Shown here in pieces: positions 26,812 through 35,742 of a stretch of 64,000 bases of DNA. The first letter of the stretch is position 1. Every line of letters begins with the position of its first letter. The notes below the pieces were generated by a model. It had not been told where the DNA came from. It made no database searches and saw nothing but the letters and a program-made list of their open reading frames with translations. A program made the position numbers and the translations under genes. Source of the stretch: Nocardia iowensis (lineage in GTDB: Bacteria; Actinomycetota; Actinomycetes; Mycobacteriales; Mycobacteriaceae); the NCBI RefSeq assembly GCF_019222765.1, contig NZ_CP078145.1:1116001-1180000 (forward strand). Reading direction: 5' to 3'.

Positions 26812-27617
26812 GGCAACGAGATACCTGGCCCGTACGACACGCCGAGGGTGTTGCCGATGACCGCCATTCCTTCGGCGTCGCCGAGGTGGTAGGCGAGTCG
26901 GTTGCTCGCGGCGATGGAGCGGTGCCGGGTGGCCCGGGTGACCCGCTCGTGGTTGGCGCCGATCCGCAAGTGGTCCAGCAGAATAGTGCCGGTGGCCACG
27001 CCGAGCACGGTGGCCTCTTCGGCGGTGGCGGGCCGGGCCGTCAGGGTGTCGCGGTGCGCGGTCTCGGCCTGGCCGCGATCGGCGAGCCGACGGGTCGTGC
27101 CCTCCGGAATATCGTGCGGCGAGTCGATTCCGGTGGCCTCGGCCAGGTCTCGCGGATAGAAGCTGACCTCCCACGACCACGGCTCGTTGTCGAGATACTG
27201 AACGACCGTCCGAGCCAGCACCCAGGCATCCTCCGGCACGCCGAGCCAGAATGCGACTTCCGGGCCCGCGGGCTCCATTCGCGCACTGAACTCTTTGGAC
27301 GGCACCCGATGCGCGGCGCGCGCGATTTCCTCGAAGATATCGTGCGCGGTCTTCGGCCGGTCGTGTCGAATATGGTCGGTGACTACCGATTCCAGAACTT
27401 CCTGGTTTCGCACGATGGTGCCGCGGGAAGTAGCTGTATAGACGAGATTTTCGGTGACCAGGACCTGAATCGCGTTGCGAGCCGTAGTAAGCGATACCTG
27501 CATGTGCTCTGCCAGTTCCGTGTGGCTGGGCAACCGATCACCCGGTTTCCACTTGCCTGCGCGGATCTCCTCGCGGAGGAGGTCTGCGATCCGGTGATAT
27601 GTCGGACCGTCCGCCAT
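26808..27617 (-). CDS. GntR/HutC-family transcriptional regulator
   Basis: 269 residues. N-terminal winged helix with Y-H-R-IADLLREEIRAGKWKPGD and SVSLTTARNAIQVL-like features (seen: QVSLTTARNAIQVLVTENLV), then a UTRA-type effector domain (RTVVQYLDNEPWSWEVSFYP, with GTTRRLADRG further on). HutC-subfamily proteins sense small metabolites. The C-terminal part is slightly degenerate after residue 230. It is divergent from the gene at 27761 and could regulate both directions. Confidence 0.88.
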   Translation of the reverse strand: MADGPTYHRIADLLREEIRAGKWKPGDRLPSHTELAEHMQVSLTTARNAIQVLVTENLVYTATSRGTIVRNQEVLESVVTDHIRHDRPKTAHDIFEEIARAAHRVPSKEFSARMEPAGPEVAFWLGVPEDAWVLARTVVQYLDNEPWSWEVSFYPRDLAEATGIDSPHDIPEGTTRRLADRGQAETAHRDTLTARPATAEEATVLGVATGTILLDHLRIGANHERVTRATRHRSIAASNRLAYHLGDAEGMAVIGNTLGVSYGPGISLP

Positions 27618-27644
27618 CTTGCTCCTCGGTTGGTCGTGCAGGTA

Positions 27645-27713
27645 ACGAAGTGTACTCTTCGTGACTTCCTACGGCCCGGTAACGCTTGACAGGTGCCTTC
27701 AGAGGTTTATTGT
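27645..27713 (+). promoter_or_regulatory. Candidate operator and promoter between gntR and the gene at 27761
   Basis: An inverted repeat ACGAAG-TGTACT-CTTCGT (27645-27662) lies 28 bases upstream of the gntR start and could be its operator. On the plus strand TTGACA (27686-27691) and TATTGT (27708-27713) are 16 bases apart, a plausible promoter for the gene starting at 27761. Confidence 0.45.
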
Positions 27714-27760
27714 AATGAACGTCCTGATCCGGTGTTGTGCGGCGATGACGGCGAGGCAAC

Positions 27761-28288
27761 GTGGCAGGTTCGGATACAACGGTCGTAATGGCTCTCCCTG
27801 GCACACTGCGGTGTGCCGATTCGGTGGTGCAGTCCCAAGGTCCTGGGCTGCTTCCCACTTCGGATCTACTTGTTCGGGCGTGTCGTGGGCACCGCGTGGT
27901 CGGTGGTCCGCTGCTCTGGTTCGCCCGCGATCTCGCGGTGCTGCACGAGCGGCGACTGGTCGGCCGTGGCGGCTCGGTGGACACCGATCCGCTGGTGGTC
28001 CTCGAAATCGAGCGCCGCAGAGTCGAATTGGTGATGGCCATCGATGACTGGGTCGCGCGCAGTGTGCCCCAGCACCGGCTCGGTGCGACCCTGCACACCG
28101 AAACCGTCGGCGCGGTCATCGACCGCCTCGCCGAGTCCTCGGTGCGCGCGCACCACGCCCTGATGACCCTGGACGCGCACGACGAAAGATTGCACGGCGC
28201 TTGGCATCACCTTGCCGAGCTCGCCGACGCCTACGACGATCTCGTCCGCGACATCCTCGCGGGCCGACGTCGTCTCCCCGAGTGGTAG
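27761..28288 (+). CDS. Small helical protein, DUF4254-like
   Basis: 175 residues from GTG 27761 (GAGG upstream); an ATG at 27788 is an alternative. The second half is a conserved-looking helical region: ERRRVELVMAIDDWVARSVP, HTETVGAVIDRLAESSVRAH and WHHLAELADAYDDLVRDILA. I recall similar actinobacterial proteins labelled DUF4254; function unknown. No signal peptide or membrane helix. It stands alone, divergent from gntR and convergent with the EspI-like gene. Confidence 0.6.
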   Translation: MAGSDTTVVMALPGTLRCADSVVQSQGPGLLPTSDLLVRACRGHRVVGGPLLWFARDLAVLHERRLVGRGGSVDTDPLVVLEIERRRVELVMAIDDWVARSVPQHRLGATLHTETVGAVIDRLAESSVRAHHALMTLDAHDERLHGAWHHLAELADAYDDLVRDILAGRRRLPEW

Positions 28289-28391
28289 CTGCCCGCTGCG
28301 GCTCGAACTTGTAGCCCGCGAACCAGTTTCGCCCCCGCCCGGCCGAAGCAGCCGGGGTGCGAGGTCGCTCGAGTGTGAGGTCACACAGACG

Positions 28392-28437
28392 GTCCATACG
28401 TTTCACAGACGCTGTAGTCCCTGTGAAGCGTATGGAC
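28392..28437. terminator. Long hairpin between convergent genes
   Basis: GTCCATACGTTTCACAG pairs with CTGTGAAGCGTATGGAC (17 bp, one G-T wobble) around a 12-base loop. It lies in the 214-base gap between the convergent gene ends at 28288 and 28503. There is no T run. Neighbouring DNA is crowded with TGTGA/TCACA words and a TCACGTGA palindrome (about 28479-28486), so a protein-binding role is possible. Confidence 0.5.
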
Positions 28438-28502
28438 GCTCTGTGAGTACGCCTCGAAGACCCCATCCGCCCGTGTCACGTGACGGTGTGACGCGGGGTG
28501 TT

Positions 28503-31500
28503 TCAGGGGTGGTAGCGGCGGTGGTCGGTGGCGAAATCGTCGGCGATGGTGGCGGCGAGTTCGACGTAGGCGCGCTTGGTCTGCTTGTGCAGGCGGTGCA
28601 GGTCGATTTCGGCGCCCTCGGACATGTGCGTGTCGAAAGGAATGATGTGCACGGCGCGGCAGCGGGACAGGAAGTACTCCCGCAGTTGCAGGATGCCGAC
28701 ATTGGGGGAACCCGCGCGTGGTGAGTTGATCACCACTACCGCGTTGCGCACCAGGTGGTCGTGTCCGTGCAGCGACAGCCAGTCCAAAGTCGCTGCGGCG
28801 CTGCGGGCGCCGTCGATCGCGGGGGAGGAGATCAGCACCAGCGAGTGGGCCAGATCGAGCACGCCCGACATCGCCGAGTGCATGAGTCCGGTGCCGCAGT
28901 CGGTGAGGATGATGTTGTAGAACCGCTGCAAGATGCGCGCCACCGCGCGGTACTCGTCCTCGCTGAACGCCTCCGAGGCAGCCGGATCGCGTTCGCTGGC
29001 AAGCACTTCCAGTCGGCTGGTGGCTTGCGAGGTGTGCCTGCGCACGTCCGAGTAGCGCTGGATCGACGGATCGAGCAGCAGGTCGCGCACGGTGGACCTG
29101 GTCTGCAACGGCACCCGCTGGGACAGCGTGCCGAAGTCGGGGTTGGCGTCAACGGCGATCACCCGGTCACCGCGGATCGACGCGAAGATCGACCCGATAC
29201 CCATTGTCGTGGTGGTCTTTCCGACGCCACCCTTCAGCGAGAGCACCGCGATCCGGTAGTCGCCGCGCACCGGTTGCCTGATCCGGGCGACCAACTCCTG
29301 CAGCCGCCGCTCCTCGGCGGACAGCCCCGGATTGATCGCGCCACCCGACACGTGGTGCACGGCCTTGCGCCAACCACTGCCCGGCGACTTCTTGGCTCGC
29401 CGCATCGGCACATCGTCCAGTGACGGCGGCGGTCCTTGCTGATACTGCACACCCGGCGGGTACTGCGGTGGTACACCGGGTGTTCCAGGATGCTGCGGAC
29501 GGCCCTGCGGCTGGCCCCACTGCCCGGCCTGCGGTCCCGGTGCCTGGCCACCCACGAAACCGCCGGGTCCCTGCGGCCCGTGCTGTTCACTACCTGGTGC
29601 CTGCCCACCGGCGAACGGCGGTGTGTGGCCAGCGGATGCCGGTCCAACCGGGTTGTGCCACGGCTCGCCCGGTCGCGGCGGCCCGATCTGCTCGTTACTC
29701 GGCGCCTGTCCACCGGCGAATGGTGCTGCCTGTCCCTCGGTTTCGCTTACCGGCGGGGTACTGCGCCATTGCTGGGGTGCCTGCGGTCCGGAATGCTCGC
29801 TGCCCGGCGCTTGGCCACCGGCGAATGGTGCTGCCGGGCCCGGGGTTTCGCTTGTCGGCGCGGTATGGCGCCATTGCTCGCCCGGTGCCTGCGGTCCAGG
29901 CGGAGCACTGACCGGTGCCTGTCGGCTGACCGGCGGTGTGTGGCCGGTGAATTCCCCTGTTGGCGCCTGGGCGGCCGGAGCGCGCCATTGCTCGCCGGGT
30001 GCTTGCGGTCGTGGTTGCTCGGGGCCCGGCGCCTGTCCACCGGCGGGTCCGCCCTGTTGGACCGGTCCGACAGGGGTGTGTTGCTGCTCGGTCGGCGGCT
30101 TCGGTTGCCCTTCAGGTCCCGGCTGCGTCGCGGTGTCGGCGGGTAGCCGGTGCCGTCCGGTGACCGGCCTGGCCGGACCGGTGCTCGCGCCCGATGAAGT
30201 CACCCAGCCGGGTGCCTGTCGAACAGGGTCGGGCTGCTCGGTTTCCGCCTGCCAGCCGGGAAGTCGCGGCCCGCCCGTCCCGTTCGGACCCGGGTACTCG
30301 GCCGCGGGTGCCTGTGGTGTGGCGGCGGGATCGTGCGGTCGATCCGTTTGCGGCGCACCGAGTGGCCCGGATACCGGCGAGCCCGCCGTGCTCGGCGTTT
30401 GCGCGCCGCCGGGCGGCCGCTGTCCGTGCTCCGGCGCCGTCGGACCCGCAGGTGCCGAACCATCGGCGGGTCCCGGGCTCGGTTGCCGCTGCGGCGGCAG
30501 ACCGGGTGTCGTTGTGCCGGAACCGTGTTCCGCACCGGACTGCTCGGCACCCGGCACGCGATCTCGGTTCTGCGGCGCGATCCCGTGTTCCGGGGTTGCC
30601 GTGCCGGGGTGGTCGGCCGTCGCGGAGATATCGCCGCTCGGTGTGCGGCTCTGGCCTGGCACATCCTCGGGAGTTGGTGCGTCGCCAGGTGCGGGCGTGC
30701 GGCGTGGGTCAGCCGATCCGGCTCCGCTTGTCTGCGAATCCGGCGTGCTCGGTGCCTCGCCGGTAGGTGCGCCAACTGGTCCGGCGTCGGTCGGTCCGGT
30801 GTCTGCCGGTTCGTCGGATCCGGCCTCGGTCGCCGTCTGACCACTAGGTGCGGCGAATTCGCCTGGGGGAGGCGGAAGTTCCGGTCCGCGCCTGCTGGGC
30901 CGTTCGGCCTGCTCCGGTGCGCTACGGGCTGCCCCGAGGTCGGAGGGGGCCAGCCAGGGCGGCGGACCGTCCACACCGCGCGGCGGTGCCGTCGGCTCGT
31001 CGAGCCGGGCCGACGGAGCAGCCTCGGCGGGCGGCATTGCCGATCGTCCGCCCGGCGGGTTCCCCTGTGGCGCCGGGGGTTCGGGCAATGGCGGCCGACG
31101 GGGCGAGTCTGCCGGAGCGGCCGTCCCTTGTTCGGGCCTTGGTCCGGCCAGCCACGGCGGCGGGCCGTCGGGCTCGGGCGCGGCAGGCGCCGAACGCTCG
31201 GCCGGAGCGGCAGGCATGCCGGTGGACGCGGACGGCGGTGCCTCCGGAATCGCGGGCGGTGGTGGTAGATCCGGCCTGGCGGCTTGGTGGCGCACGGTCG
31301 CATCGTTCGACACCGGCGCTTCGGCATCGGCTCGCCTGCCCAGCGGTTGGAATGCCGGGGGCGGCGGGCCTGGGTTCCGGGTGGGCAGACCGAGGGCCGG
31401 TCCTTCGGCACGCTGCGGTGGCCCGGCCTGCCACGCGTCGTCCTGGCTCGGTGGGGCGGGCGATTCGGGGCCTGGCTGCCGCCACGCGCCGTTGTCCGGG

Positions 31501-31886
31501 GAATCGGGTTGCGGGGCTCGAGGTGCGCGCGGATCCGGCTGCGGCGCGCGAAGTTCCGGTTCCCGCTGCGGCACTTCCGGCCCGCGGGTGGCGGATTCGG
31601 GTGCGCGACCGACCTGGTTCGGCTGCTGCTCCGCGGCGGGCTGCTCGTCGTTCTTGTCGCGGCGCCAGCCTTTGCGGCGCTTCTCCGGGCGTGCGCTCGC
31701 CGCTTCGGAGCGTTCGCCTTCGGCTGCTGCCCGGTTCTTGAATCGACCGCGTCTGCGACTCGGCCCTTCTTCGATCAGTTCGTCAGGAGGAAGGTTCTGT
31801 ACCGGCGCTTCGTAGCCGACCTGTGTGACTTCGCTCTCCGATAGCCACGGCGGCAGCATGGGGAGGCCGTCATTATTACGGCTCAC
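28503..31886 (-). CDS. EspI-like MinD/ParA ATPase with giant proline-rich N-terminus
   Basis: 1,127 residues from GTG 31886 (AGGGGG upstream). Residues 1-840 are Pro/Gly/Gln/Ala-rich and disordered, opening with MLPPWLSESEV and a basic patch (EKRRKGWRRDKND). Residues about 870-1127 are a MinD/ParA-type domain: deviant Walker A KGGVGKTTT near 881, VIAVDANPDFGTLSQR, and VVVINSPRAGS. Mycobacterial EspI (about 670 residues) has the same plan and modulates ESX-1 in response to ATP; this one is much longer because of repeats. It lies between the first ESX locus and infA. Function as an ESX-linked ATPase is inferred from architecture and place. Confidence 0.78.
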   Translation of the reverse strand: MSRNNDGLPMLPPWLSESEVTQVGYEAPVQNLPPDELIEEGPSRRRGRFKNRAAAEGERSEAASARPEKRRKGWRRDKNDEQPAAEQQPNQVGRAPESATRGPEVPQREPELRAPQPDPRAPRAPQPDSPDNGAWRQPGPESPAPPSQDDAWQAGPPQRAEGPALGLPTRNPGPPPPAFQPLGRRADAEAPVSNDATVRHQAARPDLPPPPAIPEAPPSASTGMPAAPAERSAPAAPEPDGPPPWLAGPRPEQGTAAPADSPRRPPLPEPPAPQGNPPGGRSAMPPAEAAPSARLDEPTAPPRGVDGPPPWLAPSDLGAARSAPEQAERPSRRGPELPPPPGEFAAPSGQTATEAGSDEPADTGPTDAGPVGAPTGEAPSTPDSQTSGAGSADPRRTPAPGDAPTPEDVPGQSRTPSGDISATADHPGTATPEHGIAPQNRDRVPGAEQSGAEHGSGTTTPGLPPQRQPSPGPADGSAPAGPTAPEHGQRPPGGAQTPSTAGSPVSGPLGAPQTDRPHDPAATPQAPAAEYPGPNGTGGPRLPGWQAETEQPDPVRQAPGWVTSSGASTGPARPVTGRHRLPADTATQPGPEGQPKPPTEQQHTPVGPVQQGGPAGGQAPGPEQPRPQAPGEQWRAPAAQAPTGEFTGHTPPVSRQAPVSAPPGPQAPGEQWRHTAPTSETPGPAAPFAGGQAPGSEHSGPQAPQQWRSTPPVSETEGQAAPFAGGQAPSNEQIGPPRPGEPWHNPVGPASAGHTPPFAGGQAPGSEQHGPQGPGGFVGGQAPGPQAGQWGQPQGRPQHPGTPGVPPQYPPGVQYQQGPPPSLDDVPMRRAKKSPGSGWRKAVHHVSGGAINPGLSAEERRLQELVARIRQPVRGDYRIAVLSLKGGVGKTTTTMGIGSIFASIRGDRVIAVDANPDFGTLSQRVPLQTRSTVRDLLLDPSIQRYSDVRRHTSQATSRLEVLASERDPAASEAFSEDEYRAVARILQRFYNIILTDCGTGLMHSAMSGVLDLAHSLVLISSPAIDGARSAAATLDWLSLHGHDHLVRNAVVVINSPRAGSPNVGILQLREYFLSRCRAVHIIPFDTHMSEGAEIDLHRLHKQTKRAYVELAATIADDFATDHRRYHP
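29480..30050 (-). repeat. Tandem repeats of about 33 residues in the EspI-like protein
   Basis: Within the disordered region, units built on GGQAPGSE, then GPQAPGEQWR, then a Thr/Pro/Ser stretch ending PPFA or APFA recur four to six times with divergence. The units nearest the ATPase are the shortest (GGQAPGP). The repetition is visible in the DNA as repeated caccggcgaa and gcctg blocks. Confidence 0.7.
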
Positions 31887-32201
31887 GCATCCCCCTAGCT
31901 CTGCTCGACCCTCATACCTGGACAGCGGTCAGTTTACGCGACGTCCGGAGACCGCAGCGGGGCAGGAGGCCAGGGGGTCGCGGGTCCGAATTTCCTGCTC
32001 TGATCGGCGCGAAAAGAGTACCGGCGGCCGCTGCTGACAGGGGGCATTTTTGCCGGAACCGGAGGCTACCGGTAAGCTGGAGCGGCGGTGCACCTATGCG
32101 CCGACTGTTTGCGTGTCATCGGTCAGGTTCGACCGACTGGTCCATGTAAGCAGAAACAAGCCAAACAAACCAGGTTGAGCGTAACCGGGATCGCGGAGGA
32201 C
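31887..32201. promoter_or_regulatory. Divergent region before infA with a clear promoter
   Basis: 315 bases between the EspI-like gene and infA, no gene seen. TTGCCG (32050-32055) and TAAGCT (32073-32078) are 17 bases apart and match the actinobacterial housekeeping pattern. The infA leader from there is about 120 bases, with a GGAGGA ribosome site at 32194-32199. Confidence 0.6.
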
Positions 32202-32423
32202 ATGGCGAAGAAAGACGGGGCCATCGAGGTCGAGGGTCGAGTTGTCGAGCCGCTGCCCAATGCGATGTTCCGGATCGAGCTCGAGAACGGTCACAAGGTT
32301 CTCGCGCACATCAGCGGGAAGATGCGGCAGCACTACATTCGTATCCTCCCCGAGGACCGTGTGGTCGTCGAGCTGTCTCCCTACGACCTGTCGCGCGGCC
32401 GGATCGTTTACCGCTACAAGTAG
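32202..32423 (+). CDS. infA: Translation initiation factor IF-1
   Basis: 73 residues, the normal length. The S1-like OB fold is intact: [20 protein letters not shown], then [20 protein letters not shown], and the end [14 protein letters not shown]-1 occupies the ribosomal A site during initiation. It heads the infA-rpmJ-rpsM-rpsK-rpsD-rpoA-rplQ run, the same order as in mycobacteria. The start is set by GGAGGA 2 bases before the ATG. Confidence 0.99.
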
Positions 32424-32729
32424 TCGCTGGGATATCTCTGCTCGCGGAGAGCGCGAGCCGATGCGACTACTTGGTGTTTTGTGGGGGTGCAACCCCCACA
32501 CCCCGCCCGGCGGGCTTCGCCCCCGGACCCCCGCACGGGGATCGTTAGGGCGGAATCTCGCCCCTTGGGGCGAGACCGAAGAGCCGTCGCTCGCGAGAGC
32601 GACACTCGCCCGTGAGGGCGGGACCGAAGGACCGTCGCTCGACAGAGCGGCACAACAGACTTCCCCAGCGAATCGGCTGGGGAAAAACTGTGTTCACACC
32701 CGTGTGAACCACAACAAGATTGGACGGAC
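32424..32729 (+). other. infA-rpmJ gap: hairpin plus tandem repeat
   Basis: 306 bases without a gene in an operon that is normally tight. It starts with the hairpin GTGGGGG-TGCAA-CCCCCAC (32481-32499), runs through very GC-rich DNA, then holds two copies of a 48-bp hairpin unit (32557-32652). The last 70 bases are more AT-rich and lead to rpmJ. Confidence 0.75.
32557..32652. repeat. Two tandem copies of a 48-bp double-hairpin unit (REP-like)
   Basis: Each unit holds two stem-loops separated by ACCGAAG plus four bases. Copy 1: CTCGCCCC-TT-GGGGCGAG (32557-32574) and GTCGCTC-GCGA-GAGCGAC (32586-32603). Copy 2: CTCGCCC-GTGA-GGGCGGG (32605-32622) and GTCGCTC-GACA-GAGCGGC (32634-32651). Changes between copies largely keep pairing, using G-T wobble, which suggests selection on structure. 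Confidence 0.85.
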
Positions 32730-32843
32730 GTGAAGGTTCAGCCGAGCGTCAAGAAGATCTGCGAGAAGTGCAAGGTGATCCGCCGTCACGGTCGGGTCAT
32801 GGTGATCTGCGACAACCTGCGCCACAAGCAGCGCCAGGGCTGA
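32730..32843 (+). CDS. rpmJ: Ribosomal protein L36 (bL36)
   Basis: 37 residues starting at GTG 32730, the standard length. Cys11, Cys14, Cys27 and His32 form the zinc ribbon, so this is the zinc-binding (C+) form. It begins [20 protein letters not shown] and ends RHKQRQG. L36 completes the large subunit near the peptidyl-transferase region. It follows infA after the long repeat-bearing gap. Confidence 0.97.
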   Translation: MKVQPSVKKICEKCKVIRRHGRVMVICDNLRHKQRQG

Positions 32844-33059
32844 TCAAGCGGGGGCGACCCCACGATCACCAGCCGGGCACCGATCACTGATCGGCTTGGC
32901 CACAAATAAAGAAGAACTCCCAGCTCCAGCCGCACGCTGCGGAAATTCCGGGTTCGCCCGGGGGCGTGTGTGCCTACCACCGGTACGGAGGCCGGTGCCC
33001 CACCAAGACGAGGGGACGGACAGGGAGCAGACCTCCGCCACAGTTAAGGAACCTGCCAC

Positions 33060-33434
<375 letters not shown>

Positions 33435-33444
33435 GGGATAACCG

Positions 33445-33858
33445 ATGCCTCCGAAGTCCAGGGCCTCCGGCCCCAAGAAGACCCAGAAGTCGCGTCGCCG
33501 GGAAAAGAAGAACGTCCCGCACGGCCACGCACACATCAAGAGCACGTTCAACAACACCATCGTGTCGATCACCGACCCGGCCGGCAACGTCATCTCCTGG
33601 GCGTCGTCGGGCCACGTCGGCTTCAAGGGTTCGCGCAAGTCGACCCCGTTCGCCGCGCAGCTCGCCGCCGAGAACGCTGCCCGCAAGGCGCAGGAGAACG
33701 GCGTCAAGAAGGTCGACGTGTTCGTCAAGGGCCCGGGTTCGGGCCGCGAGACCGCGATCCGTTCGCTGCAGGCCGCAGGCCTGGAAGTGGGCACGATCTC
33801 CGATGTCACCCCGCAGCCGCACAACGGCTGCCGTCCGCCCAAGCGGCGTCGAGTCTAG
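33445..33858 (+). CDS. rpsK: Ribosomal protein S11 (uS11)
   Basis: 137 residues. The basic N-terminus ([20 protein letters not shown]) leads to [19 protein letters not shown], then the conserved [19 protein letters not shown] and the terminal PPKRRRV. S11 lies on the platform of the small subunit near the mRNA exit. It sits between rpsM and rpsD with short gaps, in one operon. Confidence 0.99.
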   Translation: MPPKSRASGPKKTQKSRRREKKNVPHGHAHIKSTFNNTIVSITDPAGNVISWASSGHVGFKGSRKSTPFAAQLAAENAARKAQENGVKKVDVFVKGPGSGRETAIRSLQAAGLEVGTISDVTPQPHNGCRPPKRRRV

Positions 33859-33878
33859 CGGGAAAGGAATAGCGAAAA

Positions 33879-34484
33879 ATGGCTCGTTATACAGGCCCCA
33901 TCACCCGCAAGTCGCGTCGTCTGCGCGTCGACCTCGTCGGCGGTGACCAGGCGTTCGAACGTCGCCCCTACCCGCCCGGCCAGCACGGCCGCGCGCGGAT
34001 CAAGGAGAGCGAGTACCTGCTCCAGCTGCAGGAGAAGCAGAAGGCTCGCTTCTCCTACGGCGTCATGGAGAAGCAGTTCCGCCGGTACTACGAAGAGGCC
34101 AACCGCCTCAAGGGCAAGACCGGTGACAACCTGCTTCGCCTGCTGGAGTGCCGTCTGGACAACGTCGTGTACCGCGCGGGTCTCGCGCGTACCCGTCGCC
34201 AGGCTCGCCAGCTGGTCAGCCACGGCCACTTCCTGGTGAACAACCGGAGCGTCAACGTTCCGAGCTTCCAGGTGACCCAGTACGACATCATCGATGTCAA
34301 GGAGAAGTCGCTGAGCACGCTGCCGTTCCAGGTGGCGCGCGAGACCGTCGGCGACCGTCCGGTCCCCGGCTGGCTGCAGGTCATCCCCGGCCGTCTCCGG
34401 ATCCTGGTGCACCAGCAGCCGGAACGCGCTCAGATCGATGTGCCACTGCAGGAACAGCTGATCGTCGAGTACTACTCGAAGTAA
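33879..34484 (+). CDS. rpsD: Ribosomal protein S4 (uS4), zinc-free form
   Basis: 201 residues. MARYTGPITRKSRRLRVDLV opens a zinc-free (C-) S4: no N-terminal cysteine cluster. The S4 RNA-binding domain is present (RLDNVVYRAGLARTRRQARQ, then LVSHGHFLVNNRSVN). S4 nucleates small-subunit assembly and often represses its own operon. The next gap carries hairpins before rpoA. Confidence 0.99.
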   Translation: MARYTGPITRKSRRLRVDLVGGDQAFERRPYPPGQHGRARIKESEYLLQLQEKQKARFSYGVMEKQFRRYYEEANRLKGKTGDNLLRLLECRLDNVVYRAGLARTRRQARQLVSHGHFLVNNRSVNVPSFQVTQYDIIDVKEKSLSTLPFQVARETVGDRPVPGWLQVIPGRLRILVHQQPERAQIDVPLQEQLIVEYYSK

Positions 34485-34546
34485 CGCGCGGCGTGCCGTC
34501 CTGGTTACCCGGGACGGAATCGCGCACAGCTCAACGCTGCTACTGG

Positions 34547-34578
34547 TGCGTGATCGCCCCGAACCGGGCGATCATGCA
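34547..34578 (+). promoter_or_regulatory. Stable hairpin in the rpsD-rpoA leader
   Basis: TGCGTGATCGCCC pairs with GGGCGATCATGCA (13 bp with one wobble) around a 6-base loop CGAACC. No T run follows, so it looks more like an attenuator or processing site than a terminator. It sits 57 bases before rpoA, in a 150-base gap. Confidence 0.5.
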
Positions 34579-34634
34579 CAACCCCTTAAACGAGGCGTCA
34601 AATAGCGGGCGCCCAAACAGGAGGATGATCCTAA

Positions 34635-35693
34635 ATGCTGATTTCACAGCGTCCGACGCTGACCGAAGAGGTCGTCGCCGAGAACCGGTCGAAGTTCACC
34701 ATCGAACCGCTCGAGCCGGGCTTCGGTTACACCCTGGGCAACTCGCTCCGGCGTACCCTGCTGTCCTCGATCCCGGGGGCCGCGGTCACGAGCATTCGTA
34801 TCGACGGCGTGCTGCACGAGTTCACCACCGTCCCCGGCGTGAAGGAAGATGTCACCGACATCATCCTGAACCTCAAGGGTCTGGTCGTGTCCTCGGAGGA
34901 GGACGAGCCGGTCACGATGTACGTGCGCAAGCAGGGCCCCGGCACCGTCACCGCTGGTGACATCGTGCCGCCGACCGGCGTCGTGGTGCACAACCCGGAC
35001 ATGCACATCGCCACCCTGAACGACAAGGGCAAGCTGGAGATCGAGCTCGTCGTCGAGCGCGGTCGCGGCTACGTCCCGGCCGTGCAGAACAAGGCGTCCG
35101 GCGCGGAAATCGGCCGGATCCCGGTGGATTCGATCTACTCGCCGGTGCTCAAGGTGACCTACAAGGTCGAGGCCACCCGTGTCGAGCAGCGCACCGACTT
35201 CGACCGTCTCATCCTGGACGTGGAGACCAAGAACTCCATCAGCGCGCGGGACGCGCTCGCCTCGGCGGGCAAGACCCTGGTCGAGCTCTTCGGCCTGGCC
35301 CGTGAGCTGAACGTCGAAGCCGAAGGCATCGAGATCGGCCCTTCGCCGGCCGAGGCGGACCACATCGCCTCGTTCGGTCTGCCGATCGAGGACCTGGACC
35401 TCACCGTCCGGTCCTACAACTGCCTCAAGCGCGAGGGTGTGCACACCGTGGGCGAGCTCGTCGCCCGCACCGAGTCGGACCTGCTGGACATCCGCAACTT
35501 CGGCCAGAAGTCCATCGACGAGGTGAAGGTCAAGCTGCACGCGCTCGGCCTCTCGCTGAAGGACAGCCCGGCGTCGTTCGATCCTTCTTCTGTGGTGGGT
35601 TACGACGCGAGCACTGGTACGTGGAGCGACAGCGGCACGTTCAGTGACACCGACGGTGGCGAGCAGGACTACGCCGAGACCGAACAGCTCTAG
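34635..35693 (+). CDS. rpoA: RNA polymerase alpha subunit
   Basis: 352 residues. The N-terminal dimerisation domain has [20 protein letters not shown], and the C-terminal domain has [20 protein letters not shown], the helix-hairpin-helix that contacts UP elements and activators, joined by a linker near 230-250. An acidic tail ([16 protein letters not shown]) ends the protein. AGGAGGATGATCCTAA lies just before the ATG. It is part of the ribosomal operon, with rplQ 49 bases downstream. Confidence 0.99.
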   Translation: MLISQRPTLTEEVVAENRSKFTIEPLEPGFGYTLGNSLRRTLLSSIPGAAVTSIRIDGVLHEFTTVPGVKEDVTDIILNLKGLVVSSEEDEPVTMYVRKQGPGTVTAGDIVPPTGVVVHNPDMHIATLNDKGKLEIELVVERGRGYVPAVQNKASGAEIGRIPVDSIYSPVLKVTYKVEATRVEQRTDFDRLILDVETKNSISARDALASAGKTLVELFGLARELNVEAEGIEIGPSPAEADHIASFGLPIEDLDLTVRSYNCLKREGVHTVGELVARTESDLLDIRNFGQKSIDEVKVKLHALGLSLKDSPASFDPSSVVGYDASTGTWSDSGTFSDTDGGEQDYAETEQL

Positions 35694-35742
35694 GCCGCTG
35701 GGGTAGGCACCCCGGCACGGCCTCACACAAGGAGAACAAACA

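Noticed and set aside
27761..28288. Toxin-antitoxin reading of the GNAT/GntR/small-protein group
   Set aside because: The GNAT is a full-length ordinary acetyltransferase co-translated with a HutC-type regulator, and the small protein is divergent; no DUF1778/RHH partner is present.
32242..32733. Open frame through the infA-rpmJ gap
   Set aside because: It arises from the hairpin repeats and overlaps infA in another frame; no ribosome site or family similarity.
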